Under the pieces are notes generated by a model. That model was given only the letters and a program-made list of their open reading frames with translations, was not told the DNA's origin and searched no databases. Below are positions 43,352 to 52,345 of a stretch of DNA of 64,000 nt, piece by piece. Position 1 is the first letter of the stretch, and each line of letters opens with the position of its first letter. The position numbers and the translations under genes are program-made. This DNA comes from Mesorhizobium sp. (GTDB lineage Bacteria > Pseudomonadota > Alphaproteobacteria > Rhizobiales > Rhizobiaceae). The stretch spans positions 62,001-126,000 of the forward strand of contig NZ_SUHQ01000009.1 of the NCBI RefSeq assembly GCF_004962245.1, given 5' to 3'.

Positions 43352-46300
43352 ATGACCACCGAAACCAATGAAAAGCGGCCCTTCAATCTTTCGCGCTGGG
43401 CGATCGGGCACCCGAGCATCGCGCGGTTCCTGTTCGGCCTGATCCTCATAGCCGGTGCGCTCGGCCTGATGCGCATGGGCCAGAAGGAAGACCCGGATTT
43501 CACCTTCCGTGTCATGGTCGTCCAGGCGGTCTGGCCGGGGGCCTCGATCCAGGAGATGGAGGACCAGGTCGTCAACAAGATCGAGCGCAAGCTGCAGGAA
43601 ACGCCCCATCTCGATTTCGTCCGTTCCTACACGCGCGCCGGCAGCGCTATCATCACCTTGCAGGTGAAAGGCGACACCAATCCCGCTGAGGTCGCGGATG
43701 CCTTCTACCAGGTGCGCAAGAAGGTCGGTGATATCTCGAACGAGCTGCCTCAGGGGCTGCTCGGGCCCTATTTCAACGATGAGTTCGGCGACACCTTCAT
43801 CACCTTGCATTCGATCAGCGGCGACGGCTACAGCTATCCCGAGCTGAAGAAATTCGCCATCCAGGCGCGCGACATGCTGCTGACGACGCCCGGCGTCGAG
43901 AAGGCCGTGATCATCGGCGACCAGCCGGAGAAGATCTATATCGACGTTTCGTCCAAGGCGCTTGCCCAGCGCGGACTGACGCTCACCGATCTGCAGAACG
44001 CGATCAGGGGTCAGAACAATGTCGATCCGGCGGGCTCGGTCGATACTGGCCAGCGTTCGGTGCGCATCTCGGTCGAAGGCGACGTGACGAAGGTGGCCGA
44101 CATTCGCGAGCTTCGTCTGCGCGCCGGCAGCCAGGTGACGCGCCTCGGCGATATCGCCACCGTGACCTCCGGCCTCGAAGACCCCTATCAGCGCAAATAT
44201 CGCTTCAACGGCCACGACAGCGTCCAGGTCGGTGTCGTCATGGCCAAGGGCTTCAACGTCGCCGATGTCGGCAAGGACGTCGAGGCGACCTATCACCGTT
44301 TCGAAGAGGCGCTGCCCTACGGCGTTTCGGTCGATCAGATTTCCGACCAGCCGGAAGTGGTCAGGGATGCGGTGACTGAGTTCATGGAAGCGCTTGGCGA
44401 GGCGCTGCTGATCGTGCTTGTCGTCTCGTTCCTGACGATCGGCTGGCGTTCGGGCCTGGTGATCGCGATCACCATCCCGCTCGTTCTGGCCGCCACCTTC
44501 GCCATCATGTACGAGATCGGCATCGATCTGCAGCGCATCTCACTCGGCGCGCTGATCATTGCGCTCGGCCTGCTCGTCGACGACGCGATGATCGTCGTCG
44601 AAATGATGGAGCGCAAGCTCGAGGAAGGACTGGTCAAGATCGAGGCGGCGAGCTTCGCTTATACCTCGACGGCCTTCCCGATGCTGACCGGCACGCTGAT
44701 CACCACCGCCGGCTTCATCCCGGTCGGCTTCGCGGCCTCGACGGCCGGTGAATATGTGCGCACGCTGTTCTACGTCGTCGGCATCGCGCTGGTCGTGTCC
44801 TGGTTCGTGGCGGTCTATTTCACCCCATGGCTCGGTCACATGATCCTCAAGCAGCGAAAACATGCCGGCAGCCATCACGATGTCTTCGACACGCGCTTCT
44901 ACCACCGGCTTCGCGCCACCGTCGGCTGGTCCGTACGCCACCGCATCATCGTGCTGGTGATGACGCTGGTGACCTTCGCAACCAGCCTGTGGGCGTTCCA
45001 GTTCATCCCGCAGAACTTCTTCCCGCAGTCGTCGCGTCCCGAAATCCTCGTCGACCTCTGGCTGCCGGAAGGCACCAGCATCAAGGAAGTCGAGACGCAG
45101 GCCAAGGCGCTCGAAACCAGGATGATGGACGACAAGGACAAGCGCTTCATCGCCACCTATATCGGCGAGGGCGCGCCGCGCTTCTTCCTGCCGCTCGACC
45201 AGCAGCTTAGCAATCCGAACTTCGCCCAGCTTCTGGTGATGGCCAATGACGAACCAGCCCGCGAGCGGCTGATCGTCAAGCTGCGCACCATTCTGGCCGA
45301 GGATTTCCCGTCGATCCGCGCCAAGGTCGACCGCCTGTTCCTTGGGCCGCCCACGGGCTGGCCGGTGCAGATGCGCGTCATGGGCCCGGATCGCCAGGAG
45401 GTGCGCCGCATCGCCGACGAGGTGAAGGCGAAGTTCCAGGCAAATCCGCTGCTCGGCGCCGTCCACGACGACTGGCTGGAGCCCGTGCCGGAGATGAAGC
45501 TGGTGATCGACCAGGATCGCGCCCGTGCGCTCGGCGTCACCTCGCAGCGCATCCGTCAGATTCTGCAGGCAACCATGTCGGGAGCGCCGCTCGACGATTT
45601 CCGCGACGGCGAGGAGACCGTTTCGATCGTCGCCCGCGAACCGGAGGCGAGCCGTCGCCTGCTGTCGGCGGTCGACTCCGTCTATATCCCGACGGATTTC
45701 GGCGGCTTCGTGCCGCTGTCGCAGGTCGCTAAGGTCGTACCTGTGATGGAGCAGGGCGTCGAATGGCGACGCGACCGTCTGCCGACCATCAGCGTGCGCG
45801 CCACGCTGCCGGATGGCGTGCAGTCGAATGACGTCGTCATGAAGATGTACAGCGAGATGCAGGGCCTGCGCGACGGTCTGGCGCCCGGCTACAACATTGA
45901 GATCCAGGGCGGTGCCGAGGATTCGGCCGAAAGCCAGGCCTCCATTGCTGCAAAAGCTCCAATCATGCTGGCCGTCATCGTCGTGCTGCTGATGATCCAG
46001 CTGCAGCATTTCGGCAAGGCGATGCTGGTGCTGGCGACCGGTCCGCTCGGCATCATCGGCGCGGCGGCGGCACTTTTGATCAGCGGCGCACCGTTCGGCT
46101 TCGTCGCCATCCTCGGCGTCATCGCGCTGCTCGGCATCATCATGCGCAACTCGATCATCCTGGTCGACCAGATCGACCAGGATATCGCGACCGGCATGGA
46201 GCGCTCGGAGGCGATCATCGGCTCGGCGGTCCGCCGTTTCCGGCCGATCATGCTGACGGCGCTGACGGCGGTCCTGGCGCTGATCCCGATTTCGCGCGGC

Positions 46301-46498
46301 GTCTTCTGGGGTCCGCTCGCCTATGCCATGATGGGCGGCATCCTCGTCGCCACGGTCCTCACCATTCTCGTCCTTCCGGCAGGCTATTCCCTGTTCTTCG
46401 GCAGGGAGCGCAAGAAGGCAGGGGACGCTGAGCAGGCGGTCGAGCCGGAGCTGGCAGATAACGACGACAGGCCGCGTCTGCCCCTGGCGGCCGAATAG
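43352..46498 (+). CDS. RND-family multidrug efflux pump
   Basis: A 1048-residue inner-membrane proton-driven exporter, the usual RND length. The protein has the N-terminal TM1 (FLFGLILIAGALGLMRMG), the TM4 proton-relay aspartates in LLVDDAMIVVEM, and the second-half TM block (LGVIALLGIIMRNSIILVDQ). Two large periplasmic loops lie between TM1-2 and TM7-8. The 251-base gap after the fusion protein gene holds no gene. Substrates cannot be inferred. Confidence 0.9.
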   Translation: MTTETNEKRPFNLSRWAIGHPSIARFLFGLILIAGALGLMRMGQKEDPDFTFRVMVVQAVWPGASIQEMEDQVVNKIERKLQETPHLDFVRSYTRAGSAIITLQVKGDTNPAEVADAFYQVRKKVGDISNELPQGLLGPYFNDEFGDTFITLHSISGDGYSYPELKKFAIQARDMLLTTPGVEKAVIIGDQPEKIYIDVSSKALAQRGLTLTDLQNAIRGQNNVDPAGSVDTGQRSVRISVEGDVTKVADIRELRLRAGSQVTRLGDIATVTSGLEDPYQRKYRFNGHDSVQVGVVMAKGFNVADVGKDVEATYHRFEEALPYGVSVDQISDQPEVVRDAVTEFMEALGEALLIVLVVSFLTIGWRSGLVIAITIPLVLAATFAIMYEIGIDLQRISLGALIIALGLLVDDAMIVVEMMERKLEEGLVKIEAASFAYTSTAFPMLTGTLITTAGFIPVGFAASTAGEYVRTLFYVVGIALVVSWFVAVYFTPWLGHMILKQRKHAGSHHDVFDTRFYHRLRATVGWSVRHRIIVLVMTLVTFATSLWAFQFIPQNFFPQSSRPEILVDLWLPEGTSIKEVETQAKALETRMMDDKDKRFIATYIGEGAPRFFLPLDQQLSNPNFAQLLVMANDEPARERLIVKLRTILAEDFPSIRAKVDRLFLGPPTGWPVQMRVMGPDRQEVRRIADEVKAKFQANPLLGAVHDDWLEPVPEMKLVIDQDRARALGVTSQRIRQILQATMSGAPLDDFRDGEETVSIVAREPEASRRLLSAVDSVYIPTDFGGFVPLSQVAKVVPVMEQGVEWRRDRLPTISVRATLPDGVQSNDVVMKMYSEMQGLRDGLAPGYNIEIQGGAEDSAESQASIAAKAPIMLAVIVVLLMIQLQHFGKAMLVLATGPLGIIGAAAALLISGAPFGFVAILGVIALLGIIMRNSIILVDQIDQDIATGMERSEAIIGSAVRRFRPIMLTALTAVLALIPISRGVFWGPLAYAMMGGILVATVLTILVLPAGYSLFFGRERKKAGDAEQAVEPELADNDDRPRLPLAAE

Positions 46499-46518
46499 AG
46501 TTGTTGGCAGATGTGACG

Positions 46519-47070
46519 TCCGGCCTATGCCAAGGGTCTCAGATCGGCGATGGCATCGACCCGGCAACAGAGATTGGCCCGCTCGTCTCGGAGAAGCAGC
46601 TGCAACGGGTCACCCCGTATCTCGAAGCCGGCACTGCGGAGGGCGCGACCCTCGTTACCGGTGGTACACGCCTGATGGAGGGTGCGTTGGCCGCCGGCAA
46701 TTTCGTCGCGCCGACCGTCTTTTGCCGGCGTTTCGGACGACATGAAGATCGCACGCGAGGAGATCTTCGGGCCGGTCATTTCGGCATTGCCCTTCGATAC
46801 GCTCGACGAGGCGGTCGAGCGGGCCAACAACACGCCTTATGGTCTCGCGGCCAGGGTCTTCACCCGCAATGTCGCCACGGCACATCAGCTTTCCAGGAAA
46901 ATCCGCGCCGGCTCGGTTTGGGTGAACACCTATCACGCCATCGATCCGGCCATGCCCTTCGGCGGCTACAAGATGAGCGGCTACGGACGCGAGGGCGGTG
47001 CCGAGCACCTCGACGAGTATCTCAGACCAAGGGCGTGTTTATCAAGATCGATTGGGCGGCCTGCCGAATA
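46519..47070 (+). pseudogene. Aldehyde dehydrogenase C-terminal fragment with two frameshifts
   Basis: The reading IGDGIDPATEIGPLVSEKQL to APTVF is in one frame, then MKIAREEIFGPVISALPFDT, RANNTPYGLAARVFTRNVAT and GGYKMSGYGREGG follow in a second, and TKGVFIKIDWA returns to the first. The shifts are an extra T in TTTT at 46720-46723 and a missing base near 47025. The N-terminal NAD-binding region and the catalytic cysteine region are absent; the fragment begins 20 bases after the RND stop. It is a clear degraded remnant of a betaine/gamma-aminobutyraldehyde-type dehydrogenase. Confidence 0.85.
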
Positions 47071-47154
47071 GGCCCCCGAAACGAAAAACCCGCCTCGACG
47101 GCGAGTCATGGGCGCCTAGCATAACTGCCGGCACAAAGCAAGAACAAATATGTA

Positions 47155-47185
47155 GGGATCGAGCGCGCATCGCGCGCTCGATCCC
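47155..47185 (-). terminator. Terminator hairpin after the APC permease
   Basis: A perfect 14-bp stem GGGATCGAGCGCGC (47155-47168) with its complement (47172-47185) and a 3-base loop. On the - strand it is followed by TACATATTTGTT. It lies 14 bases after the permease stop. Confidence 0.75.
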
Positions 47186-47198
47186 CTTGAGGCTGATA

Positions 47199-48908
47199 TC
47201 AGATGACGAACAGCCAGTTGGCCAGCAGCATCACCACCACGCCTGCGATCAGCGTCAGGTAGGGCAGGATGCCCGCCTTGCGGACCGTAAGATCGGTCGA
47301 CTTCATGCCGAGATCGGCCATCATATGGTCGGGAAACTTGCCGCCGTCCTGGATGTAATGCCGGAAGCAGAACACCGGGATGATCAGGGCAGCGGTGATC
47401 AGCCCGGCCCACAGCGCCATCGGGTTCCAGACCTTGGCGCCGGCGCCCATGAAGATCATGTTGACATAGGCAAAGATCGCGCCGACGCCGAGCAGCCAGC
47501 TCGGCGCTTTCCACGGCCGCGCGATATGGCCGTTGTCGATGCGGTGGATCCAGCCGGCATTGAGATTGAGGAAGTTGAAGATGATGTAGCCGCAGTTCGA
47601 CACGGCGAGGATGAAGAAGAAGCTCGTCGCGTCGGCCGAGGCGATGGCCAGCACGATCACGTTGAAGATCAGGTCGGTCCACATGGCCCGCGTCGGCGCG
47701 CCGTGCTCGTTGACGTGGCTGAGATAGCGCGGCAGCCAGCCATCGACGGAGCCCTGATAGAGCGTGCGCGAGGAACCCGCCATCGCCGTCATGATGCACA
47801 GCACCAGTGCCAGGATCATCAGCATCACCAGCAGGCTGTGGATCAACTGTCCGCCGCCGACCATGCCGGCCAAGGCATCGGCAACACCGGAACCGTCGAC
47901 GATCGGGGTGGCCAGCATGCCGTTCAAGCCGAGCACGCCCTGGAAGGTGAACGGCACCAGGATGAACAGCAGCATGCAAAGCAGGCCGGAATAGAAGATC
48001 GCCTTGAATGTGTCGGTGCCGGGATTCTTGAATTCTGAGGTGTAGCAAACGGCGGTCTCGAAGCCGTAGGTCGACCAGGCGGCGATGAACATGCCGCCAA
48101 GCACGAGCGTCCAGCCGGCGATGTTCCACGCGCCGGGCTCGGGCGCGTAGGCGGCTGCCAGCGGCACCAGCGGCGAAAAGTTGGCCCAGTTGATCTGGCC
48201 GGTGACGATCGGCACGACGCCGACGATCAGCATCGGAATGATGACGAACAGGCCGATATACTTCTGCACATTCGCCGTGCCCAGGATGCCGCGATGCTGG
48301 ATGGAGAAGATGATCAGCATCAGCGCCGCGCCGATGAAGAAGGTTGCGTTGAAGGTGAAGGAGACCGGACCCAGCGTGTGACCGTAGAGCGTCCAGTTGC
48401 GGATCGCCGGCGTGGCGGCCGCGGTCACGGCCGTGATCGCGTCGGCGGCACTGGTTCCGGCATGGGCCGTCATATAGGCGGCGACTTCCGGCGAGGTGTC
48501 GCTAAACAGCGGCACCGGCGCCAGTGCGTTGAGGATGTAGGCGGCGGCGATCGAACAGCCGAGCGACAGCACCGGTGACCAGGCGAACCAGTTGCACCAG
48601 ACCGAGAGCGGCGCGATGAACTTGGAATAACGCAGCCATGCGGTGGCGCCGTAGACCGAGGCGCCGCCGGACTTGTTCGGGAACAGGCCGGCGATCTCCG
48701 CATAGGTGAAGGATTGCAGGAAGCCCATGATCATGGACGCGGTCCAGATCACGAAGGCCAGCGTTCCGGTCGTGCCGGCAATGCCGCCGATCGAAAACAG
48801 GACAAGGGCGGGAACGCCGCTTGCCACCCAGAAGGCGCCGCGCCAGTTGATGTTCCGCTGCAACTGCCCTTCGGCAGGCTGCTCCAGGACAGTGGTTATC
48901 GTGCTCAT
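47199..48908 (-). CDS. APC-superfamily amino acid/amine permease
   Basis: A 569-residue inner-membrane transporter with about 12-14 hydrophobic segments. ALVLFSIGGIAGTTGTLAFV near residue 35 and YAEIAGLFPNKSGGASVYGA are typical APC motifs; VVNEHGAPTRAMW-like text (LSHVNEHGAPTRAMWTDL) precedes the late helices. It lies downstream of the DUF1989-GcvT gene on the same strand after 285 bases; that spacer has a T9 tract near 49012-49023 on + and no gene. A role in uptake of a methylated amine or amino acid is suggested by the locus only. Confidence 0.82.
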   Translation of the reverse strand: MSTITTVLEQPAEGQLQRNINWRGAFWVASGVPALVLFSIGGIAGTTGTLAFVIWTASMIMGFLQSFTYAEIAGLFPNKSGGASVYGATAWLRYSKFIAPLSVWCNWFAWSPVLSLGCSIAAAYILNALAPVPLFSDTSPEVAAYMTAHAGTSAADAITAVTAAATPAIRNWTLYGHTLGPVSFTFNATFFIGAALMLIIFSIQHRGILGTANVQKYIGLFVIIPMLIVGVVPIVTGQINWANFSPLVPLAAAYAPEPGAWNIAGWTLVLGGMFIAAWSTYGFETAVCYTSEFKNPGTDTFKAIFYSGLLCMLLFILVPFTFQGVLGLNGMLATPIVDGSGVADALAGMVGGGQLIHSLLVMLMILALVLCIMTAMAGSSRTLYQGSVDGWLPRYLSHVNEHGAPTRAMWTDLIFNVIVLAIASADATSFFFILAVSNCGYIIFNFLNLNAGWIHRIDNGHIARPWKAPSWLLGVGAIFAYVNMIFMGAGAKVWNPMALWAGLITAALIIPVFCFRHYIQDGGKFPDHMMADLGMKSTDLTVRKAGILPYLTLIAGVVVMLLANWLFVI

Positions 48909-49193
48909 ATGCGTGCATTCCCCATTTTGATGTTCCCCATCGGCGACAGCCGCGATCTCGCAAGGCGTCGTCGCCGACGCATGCGTTGAATGACGTCGGT
49001 GTTTCCGCTCAGTTGTTTTTTTTTCTTAGCAGTGAAGATTGACTCGACACGCTTCCACGTCAAGCTTTTTGTGAAGCTGTGCACATCGGTGTGCGGAGCA
49101 CGCGCCAACAGCACTCGCCGCAGCTGATTCCAGGGCGAGGGGATCGACTTTTACGGCTTGGCCTGCGCCGTTCGCGATCCTTGAAATCGGCCG

Positions 49194-51563
49194 TCAGGAG
49201 CGCGGTCTGGTCTTTTGCGGGTCGTAGTGGGCGAAGGGCACGACGCGTGCCGGCAGCCGCTTGCTGTGCCCGTCAAGCTTGCCGATCTCTACCTCGGTGC
49301 CGATGGCGGCATGGGTGACGTCGAGCCTTGCCAATGCGATGTTCTTGTTCAGCAGCGGTGAACGCATGGCGGAAGTGACCTCGCCGATCTGTGCGCGGCC
49401 GACATGGACGCAATCGCCGTGCCCGACGGCGACATTGGCGTCGATGTCGAGGCCGACCAGTTTCTTCTGCGGGTTTTCCTTGCGCCTTATCAGGGCCTCG
49501 CGGCCGATGAAATCGTCAGTCTTGGTCTTCAGCGGCACGGTGAAGCCGATACCCGCCTCGAAGGGATCGGTCTGGTCGGAAAATTCATAGCCAGCAAAGA
49601 TCAGCCCGGCCTCGATGCGCACCATGTCCAGCGCTTGCAGTCCCATCGGCTTCAGACCGTGCGGCTGGCCGGCCTCCCAGATGGCGTCGAACACCTTTTC
49701 GGCGTCGCGCGGATGGCACCAGATCTCGTAGCCGAGCTCGCCGGTATAGCCGGTGCGCGAGACGACGACCGGAATGCCATTGCCGCCGCCGATGCGCGCC
49801 ACCGCAAAGCGGAACCATTCGAGCTCCTCGATCGACGGCTGCAGCGGCGAGGTCCAGATGATCTCCTTAAGGATATCCCGGCTCTTCGGTCCTTGTACGG
49901 CGACATTGTGCATCTGGTCGGTGGACGAGCGCACCAGCACGTTGAGGCCGAGTTTTGTTGCCGTCTCGCGCAGCCATTCGCCGGACAGGTCGTCGCCGCC
50001 GACCCAGCGGAAATTGTCCTTGCCGAGCCTGAGCAGCGTGCCGTCGTCGATCATACCGCCATGCTCGTAGCACATGGCGGTATAGACGACCTGGCCGATG
50101 CCGAGCTTCTTGACGTCGCGGGTCAGCGTGTATTGCAGCAGCGCTTCGGAATCCGGGCCGGTGACCTCGAACTTGCGCAGCGGCGACAGATCCATGATCA
50201 CGGCATCCCGCCGGCACGCCCAATATTCGTCGATCGCGCCTTCCTTGGCGAAGGCATTGGCCAGCCAATAGCCCCTGTACTCGACGAAATTTCGGGTGTG
50301 CTTGGCAAAGCTCGAATGAAAGGCGGTCTCGCGGGTCATTTTCGGTTCCGAATCGGGCGTTGTGCGTCTGGCGATCGCTCGCGAGAATTTGTGCTGGCCG
50401 GAATAGGTCCGCACATGGATGTCGGTCAGGTTCCAGCCATTGGCCGGCGTCGTGTCGTCGGGGCAGGCGGACGAGACGCAGACGATGTCGGTGAGCGCCC
50501 GCAGCAGGACATAGTCGCCCGGCCGCGACCATGGCTCGTCGGAAACCATGACGCCATGCGCGTCGATCGCCGTGTTGAAGAAGAAGTTGATCGCCATCCA
50601 GCCGGCGCGGGGATTTACGCCCTTGTCCGCAAGCGCGCGGTTGAAATTCTCCGAGCAGTTGGGGTGGCCGGGATAGCCGATGTCGTCGTAATATTTGGCC
50701 GCGCAGGCGAGCGCGAACGCATCGTGCCGGCCGCATGTATCCTGCACCACCTCGACCAGCGGCTCCATGTCCTGGTCGTAGTATTTCGAATGCAGGCCGG
50801 GCATCGGATAGCTCGAACCCATCAGCGTGCGGGTCGTCGTCACGTCGAGCGGATGATCGCGTCCCTTGTCCAGCTTGCGTGCCGAAAAACACTGGAAATC
50901 GGTGCACTGGCGCCCGTCGACATCGATGATCTGCAGATAGTCGCCTGCCCTGACGAAATAAGATTCAGCGGTCGCCGAACGGACGCGCAGATCGAGCACC
51001 GGCTCGGCAAGCGGGTCGGCCAGCCGCGACTTCGCCGCAGGGCGGATGGTGGCGCGGCGGACGATGACGCTGAGCGGCGTCGCCGTGTCGTGGCCGTCGA
51101 CCAGCATCGGACCGCCCGGAGCGGCAACGACCATCGAGCCGTCGCGGGCGACGGTAAAACCCTGTTCGGTGCCGGCCGGGGTGGAGCCGCCGAAGACGCG
51201 CACCGCCTTAGGCTGGGCGAGCTGCACCTGGCGGCGCTGCAGCCCATGGCGCAGCGCGGCGAGGCTGTCGTCGCCATCGGCCAGCAGTGCCTTGATACCG
51301 GCGGCGTTGCTGTTCGATTTCTCACCGAAAATGCCAGGATCGGTCGTGCCGCTCTTGTCCCATGCCAGGAGTTCGCAGGCCTGCCCGCCTTCGACGTTGC
51401 GCACGCTGATCGTGTCGCCGGCCTCGACATCGATGAGTACCGCGCCATTGCCTTGCACATGGTAGCGCTCCATCGCGGCCGGTAGCGCGATCTGGCCGGG
51501 CCGCAGGATCAGGCTCGGCCGGGGTGGTCCGGCGGCGACGGCGGGGTAGGGCGACTGGCTCAT
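49194..51563 (-). CDS. DUF1989-GcvT fusion protein (aminomethyltransferase-like)
   Basis: A 789-residue fusion. Residues 20 to about 390 resemble DUF1989 (urea carboxylase-associated) proteins: RYHVQGNGAVLIDVEAGDTI and a second related block YFVRAGDYLQIIDVDGRQCTD, then PNCSENFNRAL and NFFFNTAIDAHG. Residues about 400-789 are a GcvT/T-protein domain: MDLSPLRKFEVTGPDSEALL, NVAVQGPKSRDIL, VSRTGYTGELGYEIW and the C-terminal barrel with GREALIRRKEN. GcvT domains hand a C1 unit to tetrahydrofolate. It lies 152 bases after mgdD with a GC-rich hairpin in between. The substrate is unknown; a methylated amine or amino acid is likely from the locus. Confidence 0.8.
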   Translation of the reverse strand: MSQSPYPAVAAGPPRPSLILRPGQIALPAAMERYHVQGNGAVLIDVEAGDTISVRNVEGGQACELLAWDKSGTTDPGIFGEKSNSNAAGIKALLADGDDSLAALRHGLQRRQVQLAQPKAVRVFGGSTPAGTEQGFTVARDGSMVVAAPGGPMLVDGHDTATPLSVIVRRATIRPAAKSRLADPLAEPVLDLRVRSATAESYFVRAGDYLQIIDVDGRQCTDFQCFSARKLDKGRDHPLDVTTTRTLMGSSYPMPGLHSKYYDQDMEPLVEVVQDTCGRHDAFALACAAKYYDDIGYPGHPNCSENFNRALADKGVNPRAGWMAINFFFNTAIDAHGVMVSDEPWSRPGDYVLLRALTDIVCVSSACPDDTTPANGWNLTDIHVRTYSGQHKFSRAIARRTTPDSEPKMTRETAFHSSFAKHTRNFVEYRGYWLANAFAKEGAIDEYWACRRDAVIMDLSPLRKFEVTGPDSEALLQYTLTRDVKKLGIGQVVYTAMCYEHGGMIDDGTLLRLGKDNFRWVGGDDLSGEWLRETATKLGLNVLVRSSTDQMHNVAVQGPKSRDILKEIIWTSPLQPSIEELEWFRFAVARIGGGNGIPVVVSRTGYTGELGYEIWCHPRDAEKVFDAIWEAGQPHGLKPMGLQALDMVRIEAGLIFAGYEFSDQTDPFEAGIGFTVPLKTKTDDFIGREALIRRKENPQKKLVGLDIDANVAVGHGDCVHVGRAQIGEVTSAMRSPLLNKNIALARLDVTHAAIGTEVEIGKLDGHSKRLPARVVPFAHYDPQKTRPRS

Positions 51564-51715
51564 CTCGACCCTGTGTCTGAAGAAACAAGTTTGCCTGTAC
51601 GTGAAATTATTTTAGCGGGAAGAATAGGCAGCAAGGCTGGATTTGGCAAGGTGAAGCTGCGCGGCTTTCCCTCCTCCCCTTTGTGGGAAAAGGGAGGGGT
51701 GGCGCGGAACAAACG

Positions 51716-52345
51716 CTACGCCAACTCCTCTGCATACGCGATCGAAACGCCGTATTCGGCGGCTGCGTCGAGTATCGTGTGCCACAGGCTTTCCGCGAAG
51801 GTCGCGAACACCAGAAGGTTGAACACAGCCTGCCCATCCGGCCGGTCATTGCCGCGCCAGAGATTGACGCTGGTGTGATCAATCGAGGTGGCGGCAGCGG
51901 CGCCGATCGGGAACACCGTCGGATGCAGGTCGATCGACGACAATTTTGCCAGCATGGTGCGCGCCTTCGCGCCCGAGACGCCGATCAGGGCGCGCGCATG
52001 CGACTGGTCGGACAGCGAGGCCGATTGCGAAAACGCCTGGCTCAACGGTGCAAACGTGTGCTTGCCGCCTTTTGACAGGACGAGGAACTGGTCCGGTCCC
52101 GACCAGATCAGCGCGGCATCGGGCGACTGGATCGCCTTTGGCACGTCCGGGGCCGCCACGCCGAAACGGGTCTTAGCCGCGCTAGCCAAATCAGCCCATC
52201 TGCCGCGCCGCGCCATAATCTGGATCAACTCGAAATTGCGAACTTCAGTGAGCGAAACGCCAGGCTCGACGTCACGCGCACCATAGGCGCCCGCAACAAG
52301 CGCGTGCTGCAGCGGACTGCGCGAAACCCAGGAAAATTCAGCCAC
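51716..52345 (-). CDS. mgdD: N-methylglutamate dehydrogenase subunit D (SoxG-like)
   Basis: A 209-residue protein of the sarcosine oxidase gamma family (EFSWVSRSPLQHAL, VRNFELIQIMARRG, SIDHTSVNLWRG). The GTG at 52345 is chosen because GGAGGG lies seven bases upstream; it overlaps the mgdC stop by eight bases. In the MgdABCD complex this subunit supports the alpha subunit. It is the last gene of the mgd operon. Confidence 0.85.
   Translation of the reverse strand: MAEFSWVSRSPLQHALVAGAYGARDVEPGVSLTEVRNFELIQIMARRGRWADLASAAKTRFGVAAPDVPKAIQSPDAALIWSGPDQFLVLSKGGKHTFAPLSQAFSQSASLSDQSHARALIGVSGAKARTMLAKLSSIDLHPTVFPIGAAAATSIDHTSVNLWRGNDRPDGQAVFNLLVFATFAESLWHTILDAAAEYGVSIAYAEELA

Noticed and set aside
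44540..46567. 675-codon frame on the - strand
   Set aside because: It lies fully antisense to the RND pump gene, has the Asp/His/Arg-rich wording of a GC-rich shadow frame and no domain.
49404..51485. 693-codon frame on the + strand
   Set aside because: Antisense to the DUF1989-GcvT gene; low-complexity shadow wording and no ribosome-binding site.
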